Assembly (NCBI GenBank): GCA_025458755.1
Contig: JALORT010000176.1
Span: forward strand, 1 to 5,402
DNA: 5,402 nucleotides
Origin: Methylotetracoccus sp.
GTDB lineage: Bacteria > Pseudomonadota > Gammaproteobacteria > Methylococcales > Methylococcaceae
Direction of reading: 5' to 3'
Shown: one piece after another, positions 1 to 4,870 of the stretch
Layout of the letters: every line of letters begins with the position of its first letter
Position numbering within the stretch: position 1 is the first letter of the stretch
Position numbers and translations under genes: made by a program
The notes under the pieces: model-generated
The model's database searches: none
What the model was told of the DNA's origin: nothing
What the model saw: the letters and a program-made list of their open reading frames with translations, nothing else

Positions 1-51
1 GCCGATCAACAGTAGGACCGCAAAAAGGGCTGAGACAGCCTGCCGCTTCAT
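1..51 (-). CDS. N-terminal fragment of an exported protein (runs off the window)
   Basis: An ATG at 51-49 opens a frame reading MKRQAVSALFAVLLLIG, which stays open to the edge of the window. Two positive residues followed by an uninterrupted hydrophobic stretch are what a Sec signal peptide or N-terminal membrane anchor looks like, so the product is probably exported or membrane-bound. Only 17 residues are visible, so no family can be named. An in-frame GTG at 60-58 would add three residues (VRR). A GGGGAG at about 78-73 lies 12 bases before that GTG and 21 before the ATG, so the start is uncertain. The ATG overlaps the TGA of an upstream open frame (ATGA at 51-48), but that upstream frame (260-48) does not look like a protein. 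A chance frame is the main alternative. Confidence 0.4.
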   Translation of the reverse strand, partial: MKRQAVSALFAVLLLIG

Positions 52-580
52 GCGGCGCACCGTAGCACCGGACTCCCCATGCGCAATTGCGAATTACGCT
101 TATTCGCCCTCGGTAACATGTGAGTTGGACTCACTCCCGCAACCAATGGTTCCGTCCGCGGCACAGTAACCCGGGTCCCGCAGACAAATCCCCAGACGTT
201 GCAGGGACTGGAGTGCGAAAACGTTGATTGCGTTCGAGAGGTGGCTGTTCGGCCAAGCACGCTGCTGATCGGTCGGCGACCTTTGTGCCCGTCCGATTGG
301 CTTGGGTCGATCGGGCGCTTGAACGGCTGCTTTGGAGAAATGTGACGACCGACCGGTTGTGGCCGATAGTACCCGGTCGCGAACGTCCGCTTCGAGAAGC
401 GTGATTCGCCCGCAAACGAACGTCAGCAACCGTCGTCCCGTGTGAATCCGGGGCCGGCATCGGACGACACCAGCCAGCGCGGGACAGAATGGAGACTTGG
501 GACGGCCGCGCGATCAAGAACTAGCTCGCGCTAGAAACTCTGACTGGAGCTAGCTGACGTGGTCTCAGCCAGGTATGAGA
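52..580. other. Intergenic stretch with no supportable gene
   Basis: Open frames of 70 to 128 codons exist on the minus strand (260-48, 429-100, 517-131). Their translations are rich in Arg, Ser, Pro and Thr, overlap each other in different frames, have no convincing ribosome-binding sites and show no motif I recognise, so I do not call them. Visible structure is minor: a 10-bp palindrome (cgcaattgcg, 82-91), a palindromic ctagctcgcgctag (521-534), and an inverted repeat with ctagctc at 521-527 and gagctag at 547-553. Two similar words, gaacgtccgctt (381-392) and gaacggctgctt (321-332), lie 60 bases apart and may be remnants of a degenerate repeat. The stretch separates the exported-protein start at the left edge from the tRNA-like repeat that begins at 581. 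It may hold decayed DNA and the promoter of the left-edge gene. Confidence 0.5.
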
Positions 581-683
581 GTGGAGCGGGTGATGGGAAT
601 CGAACCCACGTGAGTCGCTCCGCCTGTCTCGACGGATCAATCACTTACAGATCGCGCGACCGCCGCATGTGATTGACGCATGA
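581..683 (-). repeat. Direct repeat copy A: tRNA-Gly 3' end plus hairpin, beyond the higA end
   Basis: Read on the minus strand, the low-coordinate end (609-582) is GTGGG, TTCGATT, CCCAT, CACCCGC, TCCA. That is a complete T-arm, the 3' half of a GCGGGTG-type acceptor stem, the discriminator base and CCA, as in proteobacterial tRNA-Gly. The T-stem still pairs, with one G-U. The 5' half of a tRNA is absent, so this is a fragment and not a gene. A GGAGCG/CGCTCC inverted repeat (583-588 and 616-621) brackets it. Further in lies an inverted repeat, caatcac (638-644) and gtgattg (669-675), with a 24-base centre. Copy B at 1434-1543 matches in 28 of the first 32 positions. The caatcactt block sits at the same 57-base offset in both copies. 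The repeat starts 22 bases after the higA stop. tRNA 3' ends are well-known targets of site-specific integrases, so an attachment-site scar is the natural reading. Confidence 0.75.
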
Positions 684-704
684 CCGAGCTTCGGCCGTCG
701 AAAA

Positions 705-1004
705 TCATGCTGCCGCAGGAGAAATCTCACGTGCAATTCGCTTGCCATTGGCGATCTCCGCGACCCGCAGGTCGTACGCTGCCTGAAGATTCAGCCAGGA
801 CCGTGCGTCGCCGCCGAAGTAACGAGCCAGCCGCATCGCCGTGTCCGCTGAGACTCCCCGCCGCCCGCGCACGACGTCGTTGATCCGCGGCGCAGGCACG
901 TTCAGCGCCTTCGCCAGGGCATTGGCACTCAGGCCCAGCGGGACCATGAACTCCTCACGGATCACCTCGCCGGGATGAACAGGTCGCATGCCATTCTTGG
1001 ACAT
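705..1004 (-). CDS. higA: HigA-type antitoxin, XRE-family DNA-binding protein
   Basis: A 99-residue protein with the hallmark opening MRPVHPGEVIREEF, then a helix-turn-helix at about residues 23-65 (LGLSANALAKALNVPAPRINDVVRGRRGVSADTAMRLARYFG). The C-terminal segment, WLNLQAAYDLRVAE, is typical of the HigA/VapI family. In this family the antitoxin binds and neutralises the HigB RNase, and the pair represses its own promoter through this HTH domain. Two ATGs lie side by side at 1007 and 1004. I choose the second because the Shine-Dalgarno GAGGTG, which overlaps the higB stop codon, sits 6 bases before it and only 3 before the first; using the first adds one Met. The 10-base gap to higB indicates a bicistronic toxin-first operon, the usual HigBA order. 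Translation is probably coupled, since the ribosome-binding site overlaps the toxin stop. A short GC stem (about 682-696) follows the stop but lacks a T-run. Confidence 0.93.
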   Translation of the reverse strand: MSKNGMRPVHPGEVIREEFMVPLGLSANALAKALNVPAPRINDVVRGRRGVSADTAMRLARYFGGDARSWLNLQAAYDLRVAEIANGKRIAREISPAAA

Positions 1005-1014
1005 CATGTTCACC

Positions 1015-1293
1015 TCAGTGGTAGTCGACGATCTCCACGTCCGTCGGACCATCATCGGCCCAACGGAAGCAGATCCTGAACTGGTCATTGATCCGGATGC
1101 TGTACTGGCCTCTCCGATCACCTCGCAGCGCTTCCAACCGATTGCCAGGCGGTGATCGCAGGAACTCCAGGGTCTGCGCGGCATCAAGCATCGCGAGTTT
1201 GCGCGCCGCGACGGTCGCGATCGACGAGAACCGCTTCGACCTACCGGTCTCGAAGAAGCGCCGCGTTTTCACGCAACGGAAGCTCCTGATCAC
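1015..1293 (-). CDS. higB: HigB-type toxin, RelE-fold mRNA endonuclease
   Basis: A 92-residue protein matching the HigB/plasmid-maintenance killer family over its whole length. Family-like blocks are the MIRSF start, the basic RKLAMLDAAQTLEFLRSPPGNRLEAL core, then RGQYSIRINDQFRICFRW and the terminal VEIVDYH. Family members are small RelE-fold ribonucleases that cut mRNA, usually on the ribosome, and slow growth when HigA is degraded. The arginines of the IRINDQFRICFRW block and the C-terminal Tyr-His are the likely RNA-binding or catalytic positions by analogy. The start is GTG at 1293, because the family begins at MIRSF. The upstream ATG (1301) is out of frame and stops after three codons. 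No Shine-Dalgarno precedes the GTG, and the predicted transcription start falls almost on it, so the mRNA may be leaderless. The full frame and conserved core suggest an active toxin. Confidence 0.93.
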   Translation of the reverse strand: MIRSFRCVKTRRFFETGRSKRFSSIATVAARKLAMLDAAQTLEFLRSPPGNRLEALRGDRRGQYSIRINDQFRICFRWADDGPTDVEIVDYH

Positions 1294-1299
1294 GCGGCC

Positions 1300-1328
1300 A
1301 TTTTATAACGGTTAACGTTAAACATCAA
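1300..1328 (-). promoter_or_regulatory. Predicted higBA promoter with operator in the spacer
   Basis: On the minus strand, TTGATG (1328-1323; 4 of 6 to the -35 consensus) and TAAAAT (1305-1300; 5 of 6 to the -10 consensus) are separated by exactly 17 bases. An inverted repeat, taacg (1306-1310) and cgtta (1316-1320) around a 5-base centre, fills positions 1306-1320 of that spacer, where a bound HigA dimer would block RNA polymerase. Transcription would begin about 6-7 bases after the -10, at about 1294-1293, which is on or next to the higB GTG. The elements are seen in the sequence. Binding by HigA is inferred from known HigBA autoregulation. Confidence 0.6.
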
Positions 1329-1394
1329 ACCAGCCGAGCCACCGCCCGCCCGCCCGCACAAGCCGCGAGCGGGCAATGCCCGGCCTGAAACGAC

Positions 1395-1416
1395 GAAGGG
1401 CCCCGCGGGGCCCTTC
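1395..1416 (-). terminator. Strong palindromic hairpin, probable terminator
   Basis: A perfect 22-base palindrome (gaagggcccc then its mirror through a central cg) can form a 9-bp GC-rich stem with a CGCG loop. On the minus strand it is followed by GTCGTTTC, a short T-rich tail; on the plus strand by TAAGTCTTTG. The tail is weak, so this is a likely but not textbook intrinsic terminator, possibly working in both directions. It lies 18 bases beyond the CCA end of repeat copy B, where the natural terminator of a tRNA gene would sit, and could be that terminator carried along. It also insulates higBA from read-through out of the DUF1254 genes. Confidence 0.6.
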
Positions 1417-1433
1417 TAAGTCTTTGAATCCAG

Positions 1434-1543
1434 GTGGAGTGGGTGACGGGAATCGAAATCACGTGGCCGCTGCGCGATCCGCTGTTCAAGCAATCACTTG
1501 CAGACGCCGGCGCCGGCGCCGGCTGCGTGTGATTGACGTGCGA
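1434..1543 (-). repeat. Direct repeat copy B: degenerate tRNA-Gly 3' end plus hairpin, upstream of higBA
   Basis: This is the partner of the repeat at 581-683. The tRNA-like end (1462-1435, minus strand) keeps the TTCGATTCCC T-loop and TCCA, but the T-stem is damaged (GTGAT against CCCGT) and the acceptor half reads CACCCAC, so it has drifted further than copy A. The inverted repeat caatcac (1491-1497) and gtgattg (1529-1535) is intact. Its centre is 31 bases rather than 24 and holds three tandem gccggc units (1506-1523) inside an inner gcag/ctgc stem (1500-1503, 1523-1526). Most differences from copy A in the matching blocks are transitions. The copy lies 52 bases beyond the stop codon of the 385-aa lipoprotein gene. 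Confidence 0.72.
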
Positions 1544-1594
1544 AGCTGTGGCAATTGTGCGGTCATGAACTGCCCGGGACCGAGCGGGAGACGG

Positions 1595-2752
1595 CTAATT
1601 GATTGGCTCTGCGGGTGGAAACGACCAACTGCCATCCAGAATCTCCGGGCGCGGACGGTACAGGCGGACCATGTAGTTCCAGCCGTCGGTGACCGGCAGG
1701 CAGTTCGGTGTGTCATTGCGGCAGCTGCCGAACTGGATCGTGATGGCACCATCCTCCCCCTTCTTGCCTGTGATGCTGTTGATCGAGTAAGCATTCAGCT
1801 CATTGGGGTTGAAGTAACCGTCGGCGGTGTAAGCGGTCACCGACCAGAACGCATCGACCGGAACGTCTTTGACCGTGAGTCGGTACGGCGTCTTGCCATC
1901 ATTCCGGTCCGGGAACACGTTCAGGTAGATGGCATCCTTGTCGGGGTTCAGGCCCCAACCTGACGCGGCTGCGGCAATGCGCCTGACCGGGTCGACGGAA
2001 GCCTTGTCCGGGCCGGCGGCGTAGCGCAGGTCCGGGATAGTATTGGACAACGCGATCAGTGCCTCGCGGACCTTTTTCTGACTGATCGGGTCCCACTCGG
2101 GAACCTGGAATACGCCTGGACCGCCGGGTTGGCTGACGACAATGGCATCCTGCAACGCGTTCGCTTTCTTCATGTCCCGCGGGTCATTGGGGTCGGCCAG
2201 GATGCGCACACCGACCATGGCATAGCGTGTACCGACGCTTTCCTTCGAGAGCGTGTGGGTGCCTCCGCCGTAGAAGACGTTCGGGTTGTAATGGTCCTCA
2301 TTGATCACCAGCGCGGACAGGAATCGCTCACCGGGGTCAGGCAGCGTGATGGTGACCGGGCCGGCGTCGAGGTCGAATACACCGGACGAATAGATCGTGT
2401 CGCGGTTGAGTCGCACGATCAGCTGCCGGTCGACCGGAGCGGGCTCGCGGGTGTGCTTGAACTTGCCGAACGCGCCATCCTGGACCTGCGCCGCCATGTA
2501 GACGTCGGATTCCGCGCGGACGAAGTTGTCCGGTGTGACGACGATCCTGCCGTCGGCGGTCTTCTTCCATCGGTCCGGGCTGCCGAGGTCCGGGACGCCA
2601 GAAAGCATCGGGGGGCTGGCGGTGGCACCAATCGGTGCCGGCTCCACTGGCGTCGCAGCTTGCCGTGCGGAATCACCGGCGCCACCACAGCCGGCCACAG
2701 TTGCGACCAGCGCAGCGTAGATGGACGTAGGGACGATGCGAAACGGCTTCAT
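1595..2752 (-). CDS. DUF1254/DUF1214 family lipoprotein
   Basis: A 385-residue protein. Residues 1-22 form a lipoprotein signal: a basic start, a hydrophobic run and the lipobox VAGC with Cys22. Residues 23-24 are Gly-Gly, with no Asp retention signal, so an outer-membrane anchor facing the periplasm is likely. A DUF1254-like region covers about residues 70-200 (NFVRAESDVYM, then LNRDTIYSSGVFDLDAGPVT and NEDHYNP). The C-terminal DUF1214 domain covers about 270-385 (PYRLTVKDVPVDAFWSVTAY, then NCLPVTDGWNYMVRLYRPR and LDGSW). Biochemical function is unknown for this family. I chose the ATG at 2752 because the lipoprotein signal starts there and GAGG sits 8 bases upstream; the open frame continues to 3001, but those residues overlap the preceding gene and are not signal-like. 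It follows its larger paralogue after 79 bases on the same strand and is probably co-transcribed. Confidence 0.9.
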   Translation of the reverse strand: MKPFRIVPTSIYAALVATVAGCGGAGDSARQAATPVEPAPIGATASPPMLSGVPDLGSPDRWKKTADGRIVVTPDNFVRAESDVYMAAQVQDGAFGKFKHTREPAPVDRQLIVRLNRDTIYSSGVFDLDAGPVTITLPDPGERFLSALVINEDHYNPNVFYGGGTHTLSKESVGTRYAMVGVRILADPNDPRDMKKANALQDAIVVSQPGGPGVFQVPEWDPISQKKVREALIALSNTIPDLRYAAGPDKASVDPVRRIAAAASGWGLNPDKDAIYLNVFPDRNDGKTPYRLTVKDVPVDAFWSVTAYTADGYFNPNELNAYSINSITGKKGEDGAITIQFGSCRNDTPNCLPVTDGWNYMVRLYRPRPEILDGSWSFPPAEPIN

Positions 2753-2791
2753 AGGTCTGGCCTCAGCTGAAATCCCTGCGGACGGTTGAGT

Positions 2792-2824
2792 GGGGCGAAC
2801 CCCGCGGCAACCTTTCGCTGCCGC
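2792..2824 (-). promoter_or_regulatory. Two small intercistronic stem-loops
   Basis: In the 79-base gap between the two DUF1254 genes, the minus strand carries two adjacent small stem-loops. GCGGCA and TGCCGC (2824-2819 and 2809-2804) pair around a 9-base loop and begin 7 bases after the upstream stop codon. GGGG-TTCG-CCCC (2803-2792) forms a 4-bp stem with a TTCG loop. Neither has a T-run, so full termination is unlikely. They could protect the 3' end of the upstream message or set the ratio of the two proteins. The pairing is seen; the role is inferred. Confidence 0.3.
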
Positions 2825-2831
2825 TTCTGGT

Positions 2832-4274
2832 TCACTGGGTCGTGCGGACTGCAGGCGGCGCCGTCCAGGTGCCGTCCAGAGCTTCCGGCTTGGGCCAGTA
2901 CTCGCGCATGACCATGAAAAAGGGCCCCTTGGGCGCGGGCAGCCAGTTGGCTTCCTTGTTCTCTCCGGGAGAGTCGTGCTGGACGTACAGCGTGATGCCA
3001 CCGTCCGCGTCGCGGACCAGTTGCGGTTCCATCGGCGAATTGATCAGGTAGCGGTTGAGCGTATTTTCGGTCAAGAGACTGGCGGGCAGCTCATACATGG
3101 TCAGCGACCAGAACGAGTTGACCGGTGGCAGCTTGCCCGGCTCGAAACGCACCGTGTAGCGGCCGCGAGCGCCGTCGAGCGGCTTGCCTTCGGAATCGGT
3201 GAAATACACCGGGTAGTGCGCCTCTTCCTTGGAGTTGCCATAGATGCCGAGCACTGCCGAGGACATGCGGGCCAGGTAATCGTTATGGAGGAACTCTCGG
3301 GTACCGAATCCATCGGCGCTGCTCTTCTTGCCGGTGTCGATCTGCTCAGCCTTGTACTTGGCGAACGCATTCCAGGCATCGGCGATTCCCGCCTGTACCG
3401 CCCGGAGTTGCTCGGGAGTCAGCGCGGCGACAACGAATTGCTTGCCCGCACCGATACCGGCCTTGGCGAACCGATCCATCAGCGCCGTCTCGCTGGGATG
3501 GATCGGGGCGAACTGCAAGAGGAAATTCAGGATGCCAAAGAACTCCGGCGAGGATCTTTGCGCCTCGGCCGAAAGCGGCTGGACGAACTCCGCCGTATGC
3601 GTGGGCGGCGACGGCGTCCCGGCGAATCGGGACAGTGTCTGGGCCCCGTATTGCAATTGAATCTTCTTGACCGCGTCCAGGTCGTCCATGCCGAACAGTT
3701 GGGTGCGGTAAAGCACGAATGCCAAGTCCGTCTCCGAGCGGATCACGGACTTGACTCCCTTCGGCACCTCGCCGTGCCACCTTGGACCGGCGAGCAGATA
3801 GTTGCCGGCATCGCTACCGGTCGCACGACTCCCCACGTAAGCAAAGTTGTGGGTGAACATGTCGATGAACTGCAGCGAGTAATAGCGGTCCCGGATCGCC
3901 GGTACGCTGATCACCAGCGGTTCGGCTCGAAGGTCCGCGCCGAGAAAGCTGTAGGGTGTATCCGAGTTAGGGGTCTGGATCGCTTTGTCTTGCGGCGTGA
4001 AAACCCGGGCTACATTGTGAACCTCGTTCCACGCGCCCTTGTATTCCGGATGGTCCGAGTCGACGAAATAGGAATACTGGATGCGGTAGCTGTCCACCAT
4101 CGGGAAGCCATAGATGTAGGCCTCCTTGATGATCTCCCGCAATTCGACCGGCGTGGCGCTGATTCCCACGGGCCCGGTAACCGCAGCAGATGCGATCGTG
4201 CCAGACACTGACAGCGCCGACGCCAGCCCTGCGAACGCCAGCAAGATTGAGAACCGCTCGAACGTTCTGCTCAT
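2832..4274 (-). CDS. Secreted DUF1254/DUF1214 family protein
   Basis: A 480-residue protein with a Sec signal peptide (MSRTFERFSILLAFAGLASAL and on to an ASA|A site near residue 30), so the mature form is probably periplasmic. DUF1254 spans about residues 44-200, with the family-like blocks EAYIYGFPMV, QTPNSDTPYSFLGADLRAEPLVISVP and RYYSLQFIDMFTHNFAYVGSR. A linker follows, with helical alanine-rich segments (FAKAGIGAGKQFVVAALTPEQL). DUF1214 is at about 350-470 (GRYTVRFEPGKLPPVNSFWSLTMYE, then the NRYLINSP and PFFMVMREYWPKPEALDGTW blocks). The family has no established reaction. The ATG at 4274 is chosen because the signal peptide begins there and GGTGA lies 5 bases upstream; the frame is open to 4442, but the extra 56 residues look random. 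It is first of two genes, with the smaller lipoprotein paralogue 79 bases downstream. Confidence 0.92.
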   Translation of the reverse strand: MSRTFERFSILLAFAGLASALSVSGTIASAAVTGPVGISATPVELREIIKEAYIYGFPMVDSYRIQYSYFVDSDHPEYKGAWNEVHNVARVFTPQDKAIQTPNSDTPYSFLGADLRAEPLVISVPAIRDRYYSLQFIDMFTHNFAYVGSRATGSDAGNYLLAGPRWHGEVPKGVKSVIRSETDLAFVLYRTQLFGMDDLDAVKKIQLQYGAQTLSRFAGTPSPPTHTAEFVQPLSAEAQRSSPEFFGILNFLLQFAPIHPSETALMDRFAKAGIGAGKQFVVAALTPEQLRAVQAGIADAWNAFAKYKAEQIDTGKKSSADGFGTREFLHNDYLARMSSAVLGIYGNSKEEAHYPVYFTDSEGKPLDGARGRYTVRFEPGKLPPVNSFWSLTMYELPASLLTENTLNRYLINSPMEPQLVRDADGGITLYVQHDSPGENKEANWLPAPKGPFFMVMREYWPKPEALDGTWTAPPAVRTTQ

Positions 4275-4490
4275 CGCTTTCACCCACTGCTGGTGATCGC
4301 ACGTCCGGGAACGCCGCGATGGGCTCGAGCTACCGGTGACGGGCGATCCGACCTCTGCCAAAGCCCCTGAAAAGGAGACCGTGAAACAGCCCAGATCGGC
4401 GACGCGAAACGGAGCGTAACGCACCCGTGCGACGGATTCCAAGTGTCACACGCCCCGGCCGTACATCAAGACCATGTCGGCGCCTGAAGG

Positions 4491-4757
4491 CTATGGCTGA
4501 CCATGAAATACGCCCCGACGTCGGGCCACTGCGCGATCGAGACTCGGTTCGCGCAGAGACGGATTGCTGCGATTGGCCGGCGGATCCACGATCGAGACCG
4601 GCACCAACCCGTCACCGGCAGTTGCCAGGGCTGTCGCCATCGGCATCTTCACCAGCGTCGAGCCGCCCTCGCGGACCAGTTGCCGCCAGCGGTGCACCAC
4701 GTTCGCGTTGATGCCGTGCGACATCGCCACCCGCACCACCGACGCCTCCGGCCTCAA
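4491..4757 (-). pseudogene. IS66-family TnpA (OrfA) fragment
   Basis: The minus-strand translation RPEASVVRVAMSHGINANVVHRWRQLVREG matches the helix-turn-helix core of IS66-type TnpA accessory proteins (Transposase_8-like; compare the family pattern of PGAS-VARVALAHG-NAN-V-KW). It continues into GLVPVSIVDPP, resembling the FVPV segment later in such proteins. The frame has only a TTG at 4757 as a possible start and a stop codon shortly before it, so the normal N-terminus of about 25-30 residues is lost or frameshifted. The C-terminal IELPNG-type block is missing and replaced by an Arg-rich tail. No tnpB, tnpC or terminal inverted repeat was found nearby, so this is a dead scar. It lies 113 bases downstream of the beta-lactamase stop codon and is read in the same direction. 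Confidence 0.72.
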
Positions 4758-4870
4758 GAAGGGATCACCGGACGCTTACCGAACCACTGCAGCACCATCG
4801 TCTGGATTGCTGCTACGAGGCGTCAGGCACCAATCGTCGAGGCTTGGCTTCGGTTGAGTCTCTAGCGCAA

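Larger units (their letters stand above)
581..1543 (-). mobile_element. Putative tRNA-derived cassette: higBA between two direct repeats
   Basis: Two imperfect direct repeats (581-683 and 1434-1543), each containing a tRNA-Gly 3' end and a conserved inverted repeat, enclose a strong palindromic hairpin and the higBA operon. The repeat-to-repeat period is 853 bp. No integrase or transposase lies inside, so at most the unit would be mobilised in trans or be the remnant of a larger island. The arrangement is seen directly. That it is, or was, a recombining unit is inference from the general use of tRNA 3' ends as integration sites. The alternatives are successive integrations of different elements at duplicated tRNA ends, or an old segmental duplication of the tRNA end. 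Confidence 0.4.

Noticed and set aside
321..392. Degenerate 12-base words (gaacggctgctt and gaacgtccgctt) 60 bases apart as a repeat family.
   Set aside because: Only two imperfect short copies are visible; chance cannot be excluded without genome-wide counts.
131..517. A 128-codon minus-strand open frame (and overlapping frames at 429-100 and 260-48).
   Set aside because: The translations are Arg/Ser/Pro/Thr-rich, have no recognised motif or ribosome-binding site, and conflict with each other.
582..655. A complete tRNA gene on the minus strand ending at CCA 584-582.
   Set aside because: Only the T-arm and acceptor 3' half are present. No GCGGGTG 5' partner, D-arm or anticodon arm can be placed upstream; the nearest GCGG run pairs poorly.
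1317..1323. GTTAAAC matches the integron attC core GTTRRRY next to a toxin-antitoxin operon, suggesting an integron cassette.
   Set aside because: No matching RYYYAAC arm lies at a suitable distance, and the region is better explained as the higBA promoter and operator.
2790..4211. A 473-codon plus-strand open frame antisense to the large DUF1254 gene, and similar plus-strand frames at 1376-1963 and 2129-2770.
   Set aside because: They are mirror frames in GC-rich coding DNA. The minus-strand proteins have signal peptides and clear domain motifs; these do not.
4413..4442. Possible promoter for the DUF1254 operon (TTGGAA, 18 bases, TACGCT on the minus strand).
   Set aside because: Only 4 of 6 and 3 of 6 consensus matches, at a distance of more than 130 bases from the start codon; too weak to annotate.
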